DNA from: Ganoderma boninense
Lineage: Eukaryota > Basidiomycota > Agaricomycetes > Polyporales > Polyporaceae
Length of the DNA stretch: 64,000 nucleotides
Direction of reading: 5' to 3'
Assembly (NCBI GenBank): GCA_002900995.3
Contig: CM035309.1
Location: forward strand, 3,726,389 to 3,790,388
Both the position numbers and the translations under genes were made by a program. A model generated the notes under the pieces. That model did no database searches, was not told where the DNA came from, and worked only from the letters and a program-made list of their open reading frames with translations. Shown piece by piece: positions 10,611-22,855 of the stretch (position 1 is its first letter; each line of letters opens with the position of its first letter).

Positions 10611-13600
10611 ATTTCGTTGTTTGTTGCCGAGAAAGTTTCGTACTCCCAAAGGCGGAAAACACAGGCAAACGGTAATGGCAGGAGAGGTATAGGACAATCA
10701 AGGACGGAGGGGAGGGAGAGCGGGAGTTTATGGGGCTTGCAAAGGCCCGTCAAGGAAGCAAAGATTCATGGAGTTATCTGATAAGCCGCCATTGCTAGCA
10801 GACTGTGATTATGGCGCAATTCCCATCTAATCACTGGTGGGAATCTAATCAAACTCCTTCCCACTCTCATTATCTTATCAGATACTTGCCCTCATGCTCG
10901 CCCATCTCCCGGCCCATGAGTCTTGTCCTCAACCACCCACCGCAATGGGGACCGTGGTGCAAAACTCAGTCTCCTGGGACTGCATTCGCTCGGCATCCGG
11001 ATTGTTTTCTTGGGTGTGTCGGCGCGGCCTCCACCCACGGCTAGCGTGCTCAAGGTGAGTGCCAGTGTTGGTGCCAGCCGTCATCGTGTTGACAGCGCAT
11101 GAGCTCACAGTCATGCCAGAAATGATCTGAACGCTTGAGACCTGTAGTTACCCGGTTGCAAGCAGGGCGTTTCTTCTCCCTGCATTTGCGCCCCAGTTGA
11201 GCTCGAGGTAGACGACACTGCAAGCCAGCCAAGGCCGGGGCCATTCAGGACGCCGCGAGGCTTCGACTCGAAGGCTCCGTTCGCTGGAGGTTGCGGAAGT
11301 TTAGCATCGTAACTTGTACCCCGGTGTCGCACGGCCATGGTTTCCACGGCCTTGAAGCTGCACATGTCTGTAGGCAAGCTCACGAATCGTTGTGCTAGCT
11401 CAGAGGAGGTCCGACATTCTCTATCGTCTGATGCGACTGACTGATGACCACGAACGGTAATCTTCTCAGAACCACCACAGCGGTACAATCAGGGTTTAAA
11501 CATTCAACCCTAGGGTTCAAAGTAACCTCCTGAAGAGGATGAAAGTGAAATCCTTCTCTGCCGGGCCGTTCTACTGCAACTTTGGAGTCCAATTCTATCA
11601 AGACTCCGCCAATTTGCATTCACTGCCTGAGGCGGACCGGACTGCGCCTCTCTCCCAGAGCCATAGGCACATGTAGATACCAGTGGCTCCCACTCGGCAG
11701 TGGTGAATGAATGCTGTTTTCCGCCGGTGCCGTCACGATCAAGAGCATCTAGCCTGGACACGTACCTTGGTACCTATGCGCTGGGCTAATACTTACTTAG
11801 TAGCGGCATGTCCGTTTCGGCGACTTGTAGGGTGCAGTCTTTTGAGGTGCAAATCAATATAACACGATGTCTATGTACGGGTAAGCGGCCATCACTTTTT
11901 TGGTGGGGTAGTTTCCACTGATCTCATTTCATTCCTCAACACCTCACAGCTTGCTTCGGACCACCACGGCGAGGGACAGCGGGACTCGTCCAATTCAATA
12001 CCAAGGCTGTTCGCGCGTACAAAGGCCGTCTGGTTCACGTGAGAGGGGTTTGTATCGAATCTAGCGGCGGAGTGAGGAGTCGAGTGGCCTGTGCAATTCA
12101 GCGGAGGATGCGTAAGCCCGGCGAATTCTTGAAATTGCCATTGCCATGGGTCTTCCTCCTGCAGTACGTCTGGCCACATCTCGGGCTCAGCATACGCCGC
12201 TAACTTTGGCTCGCTCAGACTCAGGGTTTTGTCTGGCGCTAGCGACGGCGATTCAACCAGTAAAAATACCAGCATGCCTCCGGAAGCACCGTCTATCTAT
12301 TCCCGGAGGTGCGGAGCGCGAAACTGTCCCTCATGGATGCATGAACCTTGGCAGGGTGCGCATCTAGACCTCGGGACTCAATGTTCACGTTCAATACTCA
12401 CTCCAACGCAGCTTCTGATGCACATCTCGGACGGCGGCTCACGGCAGCGATTGCGCATGCCCAACTCCGACGCGACCCAACGGCACCGCGAGTTGACGTT
12501 GCACCCCCAGGCTCCTGGCCCCAACCCCGTACGCGCCATTTAGCGGCCAAATCTGTCCTATTCCGCACTAGCCAAGGAGTAGCCACCCCCCAGGCCTCAG
12601 GGCTCACGACATTCATTGTGTTCGCGGTGCGCTCCCGCTCCCGCTCCCTAGCTCCCAGCGCGAAGACGACGACGATCGCGCGCAGTGGGAGCAATAACAG
12701 CTTATTTGTTCAAACTGGCGTGTAAGTACGCCCCCCACCCCCGGCTCGGGCGCGCGCTGCGCGCTTCTAGTGCCAGATCGCTGCACGCCGCCCCCCTCGC
12801 CACTCAGTGGGCACTAAGTAGGTATAGCCAATTTCTTCCAAGTACGGCTACGGCTACGACTGCGACTGCGACTTATTCGTGAATCGTGGGCCGCCCGGGG
12901 CTGTGGGCTCGCTCGCGCAAATGCGCCCGAGATCCCAGACCTGCCATGAGAGCGACGTCTATCGGAGCCGTCCACGAGACCGCGCGATGGGCTCTCTCAC
13001 ATGCACACACGAGCTCGGTGACGGTGCCGAGCCGACGTGCGTGAGCGCACGGCGTGTGGATGGGGAAGTCAGCAAGCCATGTAAGGGGCGTGTGCCGGGG
13101 CGTGGGGATCGCGTCACTATCGGTACTGGCGCCGATACTGGATACTGCAGTTGGCAAGACAAAGTGCGTTACCGTACGCACACACGGATGAGAATCGAGA
13201 GGAGGAGAGATAGCGTGGGAGCGCGGATGTGGGAGCGAAAATAGAGTGCGTGTATGTAATTAAGAGGAGCGTCGCCGGCACCGAGAGGGCTGCCTAAGTA
13301 AGTAAGCTGCGAGGGGGCCCGCGCGTGCGAGCCCGGGACGGGGGAACCGCACTGTCCGTTGTGGCCATAGTAGCCAGGCACCCGGGGGCGTGCGCGGGAA
13401 GGCCGCGTTCTGGAACGGACAGCGTCATTCGTGCTCGGCCACCACGATGGTCGCGAGAACGCAGGCGCGCGAATGGGAATGCGCATGGGAAGTGGGAATG
13501 GAGGAATTGGGGATGGGAATTCCAGGAGACCGAGAACGGGGACAAGGACAAGAGCGAGAACGAGGACGAGGCGGGCGCCGGGGGTGTGGATATACAATAT

Positions 13601-13780
13601 CGAATTGAGGGCGACGCGAACCGTGGACGCCGCGCAAGGTTCAGGCCCGGGGAATATACTGTACTGTCGTGTACGTTGATGAATTGGAGGGGGCGTGAGG
13701 CCCGAGGGCGCCCTGGCTCGCCGCGCACGCACCCACGCCCCGCGCCGCGAGTACTGTAAGTACATGCTTCCGCGTGCGCA
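10611..13780. other. 3.2-kb gene-free region, low-complexity patches
   Basis: No frame shows family motifs or coherent exons. Features seen: several GATA words (ttatctgataagc at about 10775 and gataagata-like words to 10885) upstream of the glutaredoxin start, a tacggctacg/gactgcgactgc run near 12840-12870, a Gly/Arg-coding GA/GC-rich patch at 13440-13580, and alternating purine-rich sequence. The right end holds the Ku70 3' untranslated region. Confidence 0.45.
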
Positions 13781-16700
13781 TCAGGCGTGGTTGTCCAGCC
13801 AATCCCCGACACGGTCGACGAGCTCCGCCTTCTTGCCCGAGACCGACCGCCCTTGGACTTGAGGAACTCCTGCAAAAAAGAAAGAAAGAAAGAAGGAAGG
13901 AAAGAAAGGTACGCAGGCGTCAGCGCGCGCTGCGGGATCGATCAGACGGTCGCCCCGGGGGCGGGAGAAGGAGAGAACGCGCGGAGACGTTGGGACGTTG
14001 CCATAGGCGTCGCTCCCACGCCCCCCGCGTCGACGTCGAACATCGAACGTCGAACGTCGAATGTCGCTGCGGCGACCGCGGAGCTAGAGAGCCAGACTGG
14101 CTGGTGTGCGCGGGCGCGGCAGGCACGCCCGACGACATGCCGACACGACGACGACACCATAACGCAATCGTCGCTCTGGGCACAGGCCCGGCCGGGGAGC
14201 GACGGCGTCACATGGGGGAGGGGGGCAGGGACAGTGGACAAACCTTGAGCTGGTCGACACGGAGCTGTGGAAAAACGGGCGTGTCAGCTGGGTGTGCGCA
14301 CGCTGCTGCTGCTGCTGGGACGCTCGCGACGGGCCACTGGGCATCCCGGGTTCCCCACACGCCGGCGTGGAGGGATCGGCATCGGTATGGGAACGAACGA
14401 ACCCGCGCGCTGCGCTGCGCTTGGGGAAGGGGGGGGGAGAAGGAGCAGGAAGCACCGGGGGCTGGCGAGCTGGCGAGCAGGATCGGGCAGGGATGGGGAC
14501 GGGGCACGGCACGTACCTTGGCAAGGGCGCCGGCGTCGTATTTGCTGCGAATTTCCGCCTCGTCCACGCTGACGTCCTGTAGGTAGTGCGCATTTAGCGG
14601 CATCCGGAAATGCGCACCCACCGCGGCGGCCTAGGCACGCACAGCAGGGGAAGGGGCGAGGGAGGAGGGGGGCCGCGGGAGGGGTCCGAGGGGCGTGGAT
14701 ACTCACCGCCTTCCGCTTTGAGCCCGCGAGGGGGACGGCAACGATGTTTGCCGAGTCGTCCTCGCGGAGGGCCTTCTTCCACGCCCGCATCAGCTGGCCT
14801 GCGCGCTGCGTCGACCGCGGCGCGGCGACGACACGACGATTCAGAAAGGTTCCAGCGGGGTGGGCGGGGGCGTCGGGGAGAACGTTTTGCCTATTACGTG
14901 AGTGCTGGTTCGAACTGGGGCGCAAGGGGCAGGCCCGACCTTGTGTACAATATCATACTTCGGCTCCGTCAGGTCCTCAAAGGCTTCGGCGTCGAAATCC
15001 TCGCGGAAGGCGCTGGCCTCGAGCTGGGCGTTGTGATACGCAAGAGCTGGAACGGCCACATGGGAACGCGTGCCGTAACGGTCAGCGCGCGATAGAAGGG
15101 ACGATCGAGGGGGAATTACGTCGGGTTGCTCACCAGGGTTCGGGTACGAGTCGGGTGGATACGACCCGTTCTTGACGTTGAGCTTGTCTATCCACAGCCG
15201 CGCAGCGTCCTTGAGTTCGTCCGATGCTGCGACGCGGCGCCCGAGCGAGCGTCGGCCGTCGATTCGGCGGAGCGAGAGAGCCAAAAAAATAAAAATCGGC
15301 GTATGCGTTAGATAGCGGCCCGAAAGCGCCAGAAATTGGTCCAAGGGACCAGTGAGCCCGTGACTGGCCATGAGGGGGAGACGATGCTTACCGCGGAATG
15401 CCTTCTCCACAGGTGCGGCCCGGATGTCATCAGCAAACGGAAGCGGGATAAGATGGAAGCCCGGGGGCTCGCGCCACCCGCTCTCGTCGACCTTCTCTTC
15501 CTGGACGTGGAAAGCGGTTAGAACGTCTGTCACCTGAGCAGGGCATGGCCACCAGGGACCCTGGACGGTGCCCGGGAACCTCCCGAGTGGAGGTATATTG
15601 GAAATAACAGGAACTCAATCGAGATGCTGACCTGCGGGAGCACTGCGCAGAAAATAGGAGACGAGTTGCGCCGGGTGAGCGCAAGAGCAATTGCGATCTT
15701 CTTCTTGTTGATCATCGTTCGAAGGAGCGCGGTGAAAGTACGCTTGCTCCCGGAATACGTCTGTCGGAATGCGGCGTGGAGATCGAACACAGCGCCGCGC
15801 CCCACACCGCAGAACAGAACACAAAATTTTTTTGAGATCACCCGGGGGCTCTGGCACCGAAGAGAGAGACAGACTGAATCGTACCATCTCGTCGGGGTAG
15901 ACGAAGAACGAGTGCTTGGTGTTGTCCTCGAACGCAAGCTCCGCCCGGTCCTTGAATCCCAGCAGCTTGATTCCTGCACCATGCGGTCAACTGAATGCCT
16001 CTTCCTCCTGCTCGTTCAGGTGCGCACTGCACACTCACCAGGCTCCAGGCCGAGGGTCCGGAACGAACGCACTTCTTCTGCGGTGTAGAACACCCGGCTG
16101 CCGAGCGGTACCGAGCGTGTTCCAATCTCGTCTTCCTTTGTCTCCTCGCCCTCCTCCTCCCCACCGTCCGCCGGTGGCGCACCGAGATCCATGCCGAATA
16201 GAATCTGCGCCCTCTCGGTCTCAGCCTCCCGCTCCTGTGGGCAAAGCAGATCCGCCGTGTAGGGTTTAGCGCTAGGTGAGGGTGGGGGGGACCTGGGCGA
16301 CGTACCTCGTCTACGTAAGAGGTACGGGACGTGACCACTTCGATTTTCCCGTCGACGTCTGCGAAGTACCGGTACGCCCCCTTCTTCTGTTCAGTAATCA
16401 AACCATACCTGGGAGACACGGAAGAATGTTCAGAAAACAAAAAACAAATGACAAAACGAAAACATAGCTGGGGGTTTTCCACGACTTACCCTTTCACTCC
16501 AATCACGAAGTCAGGCGCCAGGGTGAATGGAATGCTGAACGCTGCTCTCTTCGGCACCTCATGGAAACGCATCTGTGACAACAGTTCCTCTATTCGACCA
16601 ATAGAGATAGACTCGGGTAGTATAGGTGCCTCGCCATTTTCGTCAACGTCATCCGAGTCGGCAATGTTCGTTGCCAGGAGGACCGACTGTTAGTTAGTCG

Positions 16701-18118
16701 TATTGCATCCAATAAGAGAGGGGTGAGCGTTGTAACGGGACGTTAACACATTAACAGGTGGCGCATCGTGCCGAGTTGTCGCCATGAAGGCTTACCGAGT
16801 AGAATTTCGACGGGTCGAAGGGTTTGTCTTCCGTGCTGATGAAGAACGGCTCCACCGTCACCCCGGCCTGGACGAGGTCCTGTGGCGCATGCGGACATAG
16901 TGAGTGGCTAGCTACACCCTCATCTCAAGGGCCGCAGCGGTCCTGACAGTCTTCTTGGGGCAGAAACTCTTGGCGACGCCCGAGCACTGACAGGCGACGC
17001 GCTCGAGCGTGCCTTCCCAACCTTCGACACACTGCAGCCGGCGAATACTGCCTTGGAGCGCGCTCCGATTTTGCCTGCCTCGAGGCCGGATAACGCTTCT
17101 CGGGCGACGCCCTTTCCCCCCTCACCGCAGCCTCGAGCCCCGACCGGAACAAATTCAAGCGTTGGCGCGGTCGGGGAACGAACCTTCGGGCGTTCCCCTC
17201 CAGGAGCTCGCCCCAAGAAGACTGTCGTTCGGCTGAGCGCAGAGAACCGGAACTTGGAACTTACGATCAGCGTCGTGCGCGCAGAGGTAATCAGGCGGCT
17301 GCTGCCCGCGCCGGGGTGGGGATCGTCCTCGTCCGTAATGAAAAAGACACGTTTGGTCGCGGTCTTCGGAGCACTAAGGGCGCAAGTACGTCAGGGCTGT
17401 GTGGCATGTGCCGCGAAGACGTGGAATGGAGCTGCGCACCCGTCGCGCATGACCCAGTTGCAGCTCGTGAAGACGTCACCGACGGGCACGCGCTTGTCGG
17501 CCATAGGCGGGAACTCTTCGCGTAGCATTTCTGGGTTCTCCCTTGCCTCTGAAGGAGGAGGAGGAGGGGGGTCAGTGGGGTTGACGACGAGAGACGTGGC
17601 GCAGCGCACGAACCGTCGAGGAGGTTGACAAGGTTCGTAACCTGGGGCACGTCGATGGTGGCTAGCGGCTGATACACATAGGTGCCCTTCTTGATGTCTG
17701 CGCCTGCCTCTCCGTTTTCGTTCCGCTTTGTCTGTCGCCAGGGCCCCCGTGGACACGCCACATGAGAGACGCGCGCGCAGCAGCAGGAGTGGGGGCGGAC
17801 TGACCGTGTTGAAGAGGACGACGCCGACGGAGTCGTTGGGGCCCACGAGGACCTTCCGTTTCTGGATCTGCATGGCGGCTTCGAGGGCGACCATGAGGTT
17901 TGAGGTCTGGACGTCCTCGTAGCGCGGGTCTTCCCTGAGCTCGAGCATGGACGGGGAGCAGTCGATGCAGAAGAGAATGACGTCTCGCTTCCCTTCATAG
18001 AACTGTGCGGAGGTTGAGGGAGTGTTCTGTACCCTCGAGGCGTGCTGCTTACCGAGTAGTCCTGGAGCTCCTCATCCTCGTCGTCGTCGATCTTGTTCCA
18101 GTCGTCGTATGGTGCCAT
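13781..18118 (-). CDS. ku70: Ku70, DNA double-strand-break end-binding subunit
   Basis: Eighteen minus-strand exons: 18053-18118, 17805-18002, 17614-17731, 17440-17548, 17265-17373, 16796-16879, 16490-16686, 16306-16408, 16039-16234, 15885-15973, 15632-15760, 15392-15500, 15134-15226, 14940-15046, 14707-14805, 14517-14576, 14244-14264 and 13781-13869. The product is about 658 residues. Ku70 pairs with Ku80 to form the ring that captures broken DNA ends for non-homologous end joining. The order is an acidic N-terminus, a von Willebrand-type alpha/beta domain (FYEGKRDVILFCIDCSPSM onward, then VFFITDEDDPH), the Ku core barrel (KGAYRYFADVDGKIEV, TYSGSKRTFTALLRTM, FHLIPLPFADDIR), the C-terminal arm (YPNPALAYHNAQLEA) and a SAP DNA-binding helix pair (LRVDQLKEFLKSKG then RSVSGKKAELVDRV). 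Phases agree at every junction. The last exon is 89 bp, and the SAP motif changes frame between KSKG and RSVS, as if one base were missing. Exon 17 is only 21 bp. Confidence 0.93.
13874..13909 (+). repeat. Purine (A/G) microsatellite in last Ku70 intron
   Basis: A run of aaag/aagg units on the plus strand, so a pyrimidine tract on the Ku70 sense strand, directly next to the acceptor of exon 18. It may strengthen that acceptor. Confidence 0.7.
14033..14063 (+). repeat. Short tandem repeat in Ku70 intron 17
   Basis: Four near-copies of a roughly 8-10 bp unit of the form cgtcgaa(c/t). It lies inside the 379-bp intron 17 (13870-14243 plus flanks), which is long for this gene. Confidence 0.6.
16945..17226. 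mobile_element. MITE-like inverted-repeat element in Ku70 intron 5
   Basis: The 17-base word gacagtcttcttggggc at 16945-16961 is repeated exactly in inverted orientation at 17210-17226. Similarity continues inward (an inner cgcccga word on both sides) and a few bases outward (cagcgg against cagccg). The element is about 280 bp, has no transposase frame and fills most of intron 5 (16880-17264, 385 bp), while most introns in the gene are 50-70 bp. This is the form of a miniature inverted-repeat transposable element. A clear target-site duplication was not found. Confidence 0.55.
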
Positions 18119-19000
18119 GACCAGGTCACTCGTGTCGTATCAGGCTTCGCAGTGGTTCTGTCTTATCTTCGGACAGAATGGCTTGGTGTGGCTTGGATGC
18201 AGACAACAATGCCTGGGCTGTGGTGAACGCAGTGTCAATTGTGGCGAGGGGAGGTGGTAGAGGGTGGCGAGCAGTTGCGAGTCAAGGGGCAGCGACGCGC
18301 GGCACCGGCGCGCGGACCGGGTCAAGCGCGCCATCGCGACGCGTCTTCCCACGTGACCTCTCCCCCTTTCGGCGTTGTGGCGCCCTTCCCATTTTTGGGT
18401 ACCGTCAGAACCATCTCCTCCTCGGAGTCGCTGTGACGCTCTTGTGCAGTGACCACCGTAACGAAGAGGTCGGTCGCATCCCGCTCCCACAGACTCTCCC
18501 TGACACTCTCCTCGCTCTCACACCGCCGCCCTGTGACTCGTCTGCCATTCAACACTCAGCGTTCTCGGCCTGCGTTTCTCGCTTGTCGTCCCTCCAATCG
18601 CCCTTATCCTGGAGACCCGGTAAGTTCAGCCTGCCTTCCCCAGCTCCTGGATACTCGTCGGCAGCTCTGAGGGACGCACAATACAATCGCTGTGTCCGGC
18701 ACACGGCACGCATCAGTTTGGCTTGTGGCAATCTAGCTTGCGCACTCAAACGGTGCCGTACACGCGTGGGACTGACCCCCCTCCTCGCACCTCCGAACCC
18801 AGGTCCCGTACCAACGCCCAGGGCCCTAGGCTAACTCCAAACGGTCAGATTCGCTCCTGCCCACCCCCATCTCAGCCCATCTTCCGTCATCTGTCGACCG
18901 CCGACTTCTCGCCCCTCCCTGGAAGAAATCGTCGCCGGAACGCGCCCTGGCCACCGTACGCCGTACGCACGATATCGCCCCGTCGGCGCCCGGCCTGCAA
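18119..19000. promoter_or_regulatory. Divergent promoter region, Ku70 / PTPA
   Basis: 880 bp between the start codons of Ku70 (-) and PTPA (+). It is pyrimidine-rich on the plus strand toward PTPA, as expected of an agaricomycete promoter and leader. No TATA box was assigned. Both genes must be controlled from here. Confidence 0.5.
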
Positions 19001-21021
19001 ATGGCTTCACAACAACAACAGCAGCAGCAGCAGCAACAACAGACAAATTCGACCGCGCCTGCGCCGGGCTCGGGTGCGGCGGCGGCGCTGCCCGAGCTGC
19101 GCGCGATCGCCGTGGAGAGCCTCGACCCCGCGGACGTGCCGACGCTGCGAATCAGGACGGACGACGACGTGCGCGCATGGGAGCGCACGCGCGGGTACCA
19201 GGACTACGGCCTCTTCCTCCGCCGCCTCGCCGAGTCCGTCGTCGGGTGCATGCTCCCGTACGACGTCCCCAGCCCCGATCAGGTTCGCGTCATCGTTCAT
19301 CGTTCCTCGTTCCCTGTCTTCTCCTGCCCCTGGCATAGAATCGTTCGAATTGAGAACCAGGGCACGCAGAAGGACTTCTTGGCTGACTGACTGACGTGCC
19401 TTTTGTCCGCCGCTACGGCGCACCACACACAGGGCGTGCAGGGCGTCATCGCGCTCCTGGACAAGCTGGACGCGTGGATCGACGAGATCCCCCCGCTCCC
19501 GACCCCGCAGCGGTTCGGGAACATCGCCTTCCGGAGCTGGGGCAAGCGAGTAGAGGAGGTGCGTGCCCCCCTCCTACGCGCCACACCACCCACCACCACA
19601 CCACAGGCAAGGCAATTCGGCAGCCATGCATGCCTCTGCCACTCGCACTCCACCCCCCATGCTTATCTCGCAGTGGTCTCCCGGGACCCCGCGGCCTTCC
19701 TTTAGGCAGTCGCTCACGATTCTTTGGTTTGGCACAGGAATCGACGGCGCTCCTGCGCGCACTGCTCCCGGAGCGGCTGCGCGCGGCGGTCCCGTTCGTC
19801 GAGCCGTACTGGGTGGCGTCGTTCGGGTCCTTCGTGCGCATGGACTACGGCACGGGCCACGAGACGTCGTTCGCGCTCTTCCTCCTCTGCCTCGCGCTCC
19901 TGCGCGTCCTGACGCCCGAGCCCGCCGTCGAGCGCCAGGTCGTGCTCGTCCTCTTCGTGCGCTACCTGCGCCTGTGCTGGCGCCTCCAGGACGAGTACAA
20001 GCTCGAGCCCGCGGGCAGCCACGGCGTCTGGGGGCTGGACGACTACAGCTTCCTCAGCTATGTGTTCGGCAGCGCGCAGCTGCGAGGTGAGTAGGGACGT
20101 TCCCTTACCTGGTGTGCCGATGTGGGGCGTGTACTCACCGCCCGCCCGGCATGCGCGTGCCGCACGTGTATACAGATCAGAGGGAGATCGCCGTGGACGC
20201 CGTGCTACGCCCGCCGCTGCCCCCGACGAACCTGTATTTCCTGTCGATCATGCGCGTGCACCAGGTCAAGTCCGGGCCGTTCCACGAGCACTCGTCGCAG
20301 CTGCACGCGATCGCGACCGGCGTGCAGCACTGGCACAAAGTGCACTCGGGCCTGTTCAAGATGTACGAGGTGCGTTTGTGCCCGTGTTTTTGCGTTTTGC
20401 GTTTGCGTTTGCGTTCGTGATTTCCGCTCTCGCTCCTCCTCCGAGTTGTAAGCTGCGGTCATACCAAACTTACTTACGGTTTGCACTTCGGGTTCGGCAC
20501 AGGCGGAAGTCCTCGGCAAACGCGTCGTCGTCCAGCACATCCCCCTCGGGGGCCTCCTGCCCTGGGAGGACGCTCCCAAGCCCAAGCCCAAACCCCACCC
20601 TCAGCCCCCACCCACGTGCAACGCCCTTCCTCCCGCCCGAGCGCAACCTCTGCCCCATTCATCCAGGCTACCCCCGCCCCGTGGGCCACAGCTGGCCCGT
20701 CCACCTTGCCCGCGATGGCGAGCTACGCACCGTCCCCGCCACGCACACCGCGCGGGGTTCAACCGAGGGTACCCCGGATACGGGTACGGTTACGGATATG
20801 GGTATGAGTATGCGAGTGCGAGTGCGAGTCGAGGACCGGTATTCAGCGCGGGCGCGATCGTCCCGGGGCGGATGCCTGTGGGCCCGACCGCGAGCACCGC
20901 TTCGCGTCCGAGTCCAGGACTCGCACCGACGACTATGGCTCCGCCGCCGCCGCCGTTGTCACCGCCACCGCCACCGCGTCCACAGCATGACTCGGGTGAC
21001 ACCCCGCAACCGGGGAAGTGA
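19001..21021 (+). CDS. PP2A phosphatase activator (PTPA, Rrd-type)
   Basis: Five exons: 19001-19282, 19433-19558, 19738-20086, 20176-20369 and 20503-21021, giving 489 residues in frame. PTPA is a peptidyl-prolyl isomerase that, with ATP, helps load metal into and reactivate protein phosphatase 2A. Recognisable blocks are WERTRGYQDYGLFL, IALLDKLDAWIDEIPPL, RFGNIAFRSWGKRVE, FGSFVRMDYGTGHETSFALF, HGVWGLDDYSFLSYVFGSAQ and, after the next junction, HWHKVHSGLFKMYEAEVLGK and VVVQHIPLGGLLPW, which ends the conserved domain near residue 345. The N-terminus has eleven glutamines. The tail of about 145 residues is Pro-rich, then has a GYGYGYGYEYASASAS repeat and a run of prolines; yeast Rrd2 lacks this. 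The TGA at 21019 overlaps a donor-like gtgagt, so one further exon cannot be excluded. Confidence 0.92.
19010..19042 (+). repeat. CAR (polyglutamine) tract in PTPA
   Basis: Eleven consecutive CAA/CAG codons right after the start MAS, a likely length-variable N-terminal tract. Confidence 0.85.
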
Positions 21022-22855
21022 GTCCTTGGATGAGGCTTGACGGTACTGCGGCACGGGCTCGGGACTCGGGGCTCGGGACGGGCACCGTGACTGGGTCTGG
21101 CAGTACGAGTAGCAGTGTGGTTTTCGCTTGGCGCCCGTTCGAGTCGACGATGGGTTTGGCGACTGTTGTGTACGTTCCCGTGTAGCCATTTCTCCTCTGT
21201 AGCCTATAGCCTTAGGATAGTGCATAAACGCATTTTCTGTCCTCTGCTTATTATTTTTCTGTGCTTTGGTATGCGTGAGGGGGCGTCGACAAGGCGGGTA
21301 AACGTCGGGCGGACGCATGGCCGGACCTCCAACTTCGAGGCCCAATTTAGGCATGCAGCACAGCATCGGGGGGTGCCGGTGCGCGCGCGATTGGCTGTTG
21401 GCTGTTGGCGCCGGCGGGAGCTGGCCCCGGCGATCGATGAGCTGAAAAAAACCGCCGCTTGCGCTCGGTTGGTCGTCCTCACTTGTTCCCCTCTGCTGTT
21501 CCTCCCTCCCCACCTCCCCACCGACACCCCTCCGCACTCGAAGGCGGCAACACCACAAAGGAGAAAGGGCAAGAGCAGCTTTAGCTTTACCGGTACACTT
21601 ACCCCTGCAGAGAAGAGACGCAGGGAGACCCTCGCACCACCGCGCGCCGTCTGCCGTCGTACCGCTCGCTGCAAGGGCTGCGACGCAGGCTAGCCTGGCC
21701 CCGCCACCATTTTTGACCAGGCGAGAAACGACGACCTCCGTCTGTTGACCCTCGAGTGAGTTTCTGTCTCTTCCGCTGCGTGGTTCTGTATTCTCTCTCG
21801 CCTTCTCTCGCGTCATCGCCATGTGCGATCGTGCTGTCAGGTGGATGGACGGATGCACGGGCGAGGCCTGGGCCCTGAGAGCTGGCACTTGATCTGCCTC
21901 GCCGCGGGGCTCCCCGCAGGCGAGTCTGCACGAACGTCAGACTCAGCGGTCCTGGGCAGACCGTGGACTTGGCGGCGGGGATGTCGATGCATCAGCTTTC
22001 GGGCTTTGGTGGGGGGCTCGCTGGGATGGTCGATTGTCGAGCGGTGAGCCCCTGTGCGGGGATGTCGAGGAACCGGGTCGCGTTTTGCTCTTTTTTACGT
22101 GTCAGTGCCGCCCGGTGCGATTGGGTTAAGCAGCGCACACTTATCTTTATCACCGGGACGTCACTGGCGATACGTAATACCTCTTCGGGCGCTGGACGTC
22201 GAGACGGTAAGCCAGCATCGTTTTACGTTCGTGGTCTGTGCGCGCGAACGTGTTCGCCTCAGTCGTTTCATTTTTATCGGGCCTCGACGCTCTTTGGACG
22301 ACGCCTCCGTTGTCCCCGAGAGACATGGTGTTCTCCAATTTTATGTAGCATGCGGTTTTTTTGCATTGAGCCGTAACTAACCCCCTCTTCTCGTTCAGGT
22401 GGTCATCCGTTCGTGGTACGTCTCCCTCCTCTCTGCTGCAGGTCCTCGCTCACCCCACACCGCAGGAGAACCTCCTTGACAGGACTCTCGCGCATCGTAT
22501 ATCCATCGACTCTAAGCCGGACCGTCTCTGTGTCCTGAACTTTTCGCTCCTCAGCTCTGCACAGCAGTTCTTTCTTCCCTGAAGCCCGTCCTCGCCTTAG
22601 GGAGCGAGGATCTCACGCCGACTGAAGGAAGCCTAATAGTTACCGTACCTATCCCGCCCGGCTCGTTCTCGCGACCGCGGCGGTAGGCTCGGTAATTCGG
22701 GTTCCGCAAATAACTCATCCAAAACGACTATTTACCCCTTCCCCGGGGAGAGCCCGCGCATCCTCCCTTTCTTGCACCCAACGAACATAGATCAAGAGCT
22801 AGACATCCACAGCCCTTCTGCGACTACCCCACCTGAGGAAAACAACGAACGACGG
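21022..22855. promoter_or_regulatory. PTPA 3' region and long ODC upstream region
   Basis: 1.8 kb between two genes in the same direction. Long minus-strand open frames here (for example 20959-21888) look like composition artefacts. The part from about 22400 is C/T-rich and likely to be the ornithine decarboxylase promoter and leader. The open frame of ODC continues upstream to 22772 without an ATG, so translation should begin at 22856. Ornithine decarboxylase is often regulated through its leader, but no specific element was identified. Confidence 0.4.

Noticed and set aside
14036..14063. CRISPR-like short repeats
   Set aside because: The units are contiguous without spacers and lie in an intron of a eukaryotic gene.
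20959..21888. A 309-codon minus-strand frame between PTPA and ODC
   Set aside because: No family motif and it overlaps the end of PTPA. Its composition suggests a chance opening.
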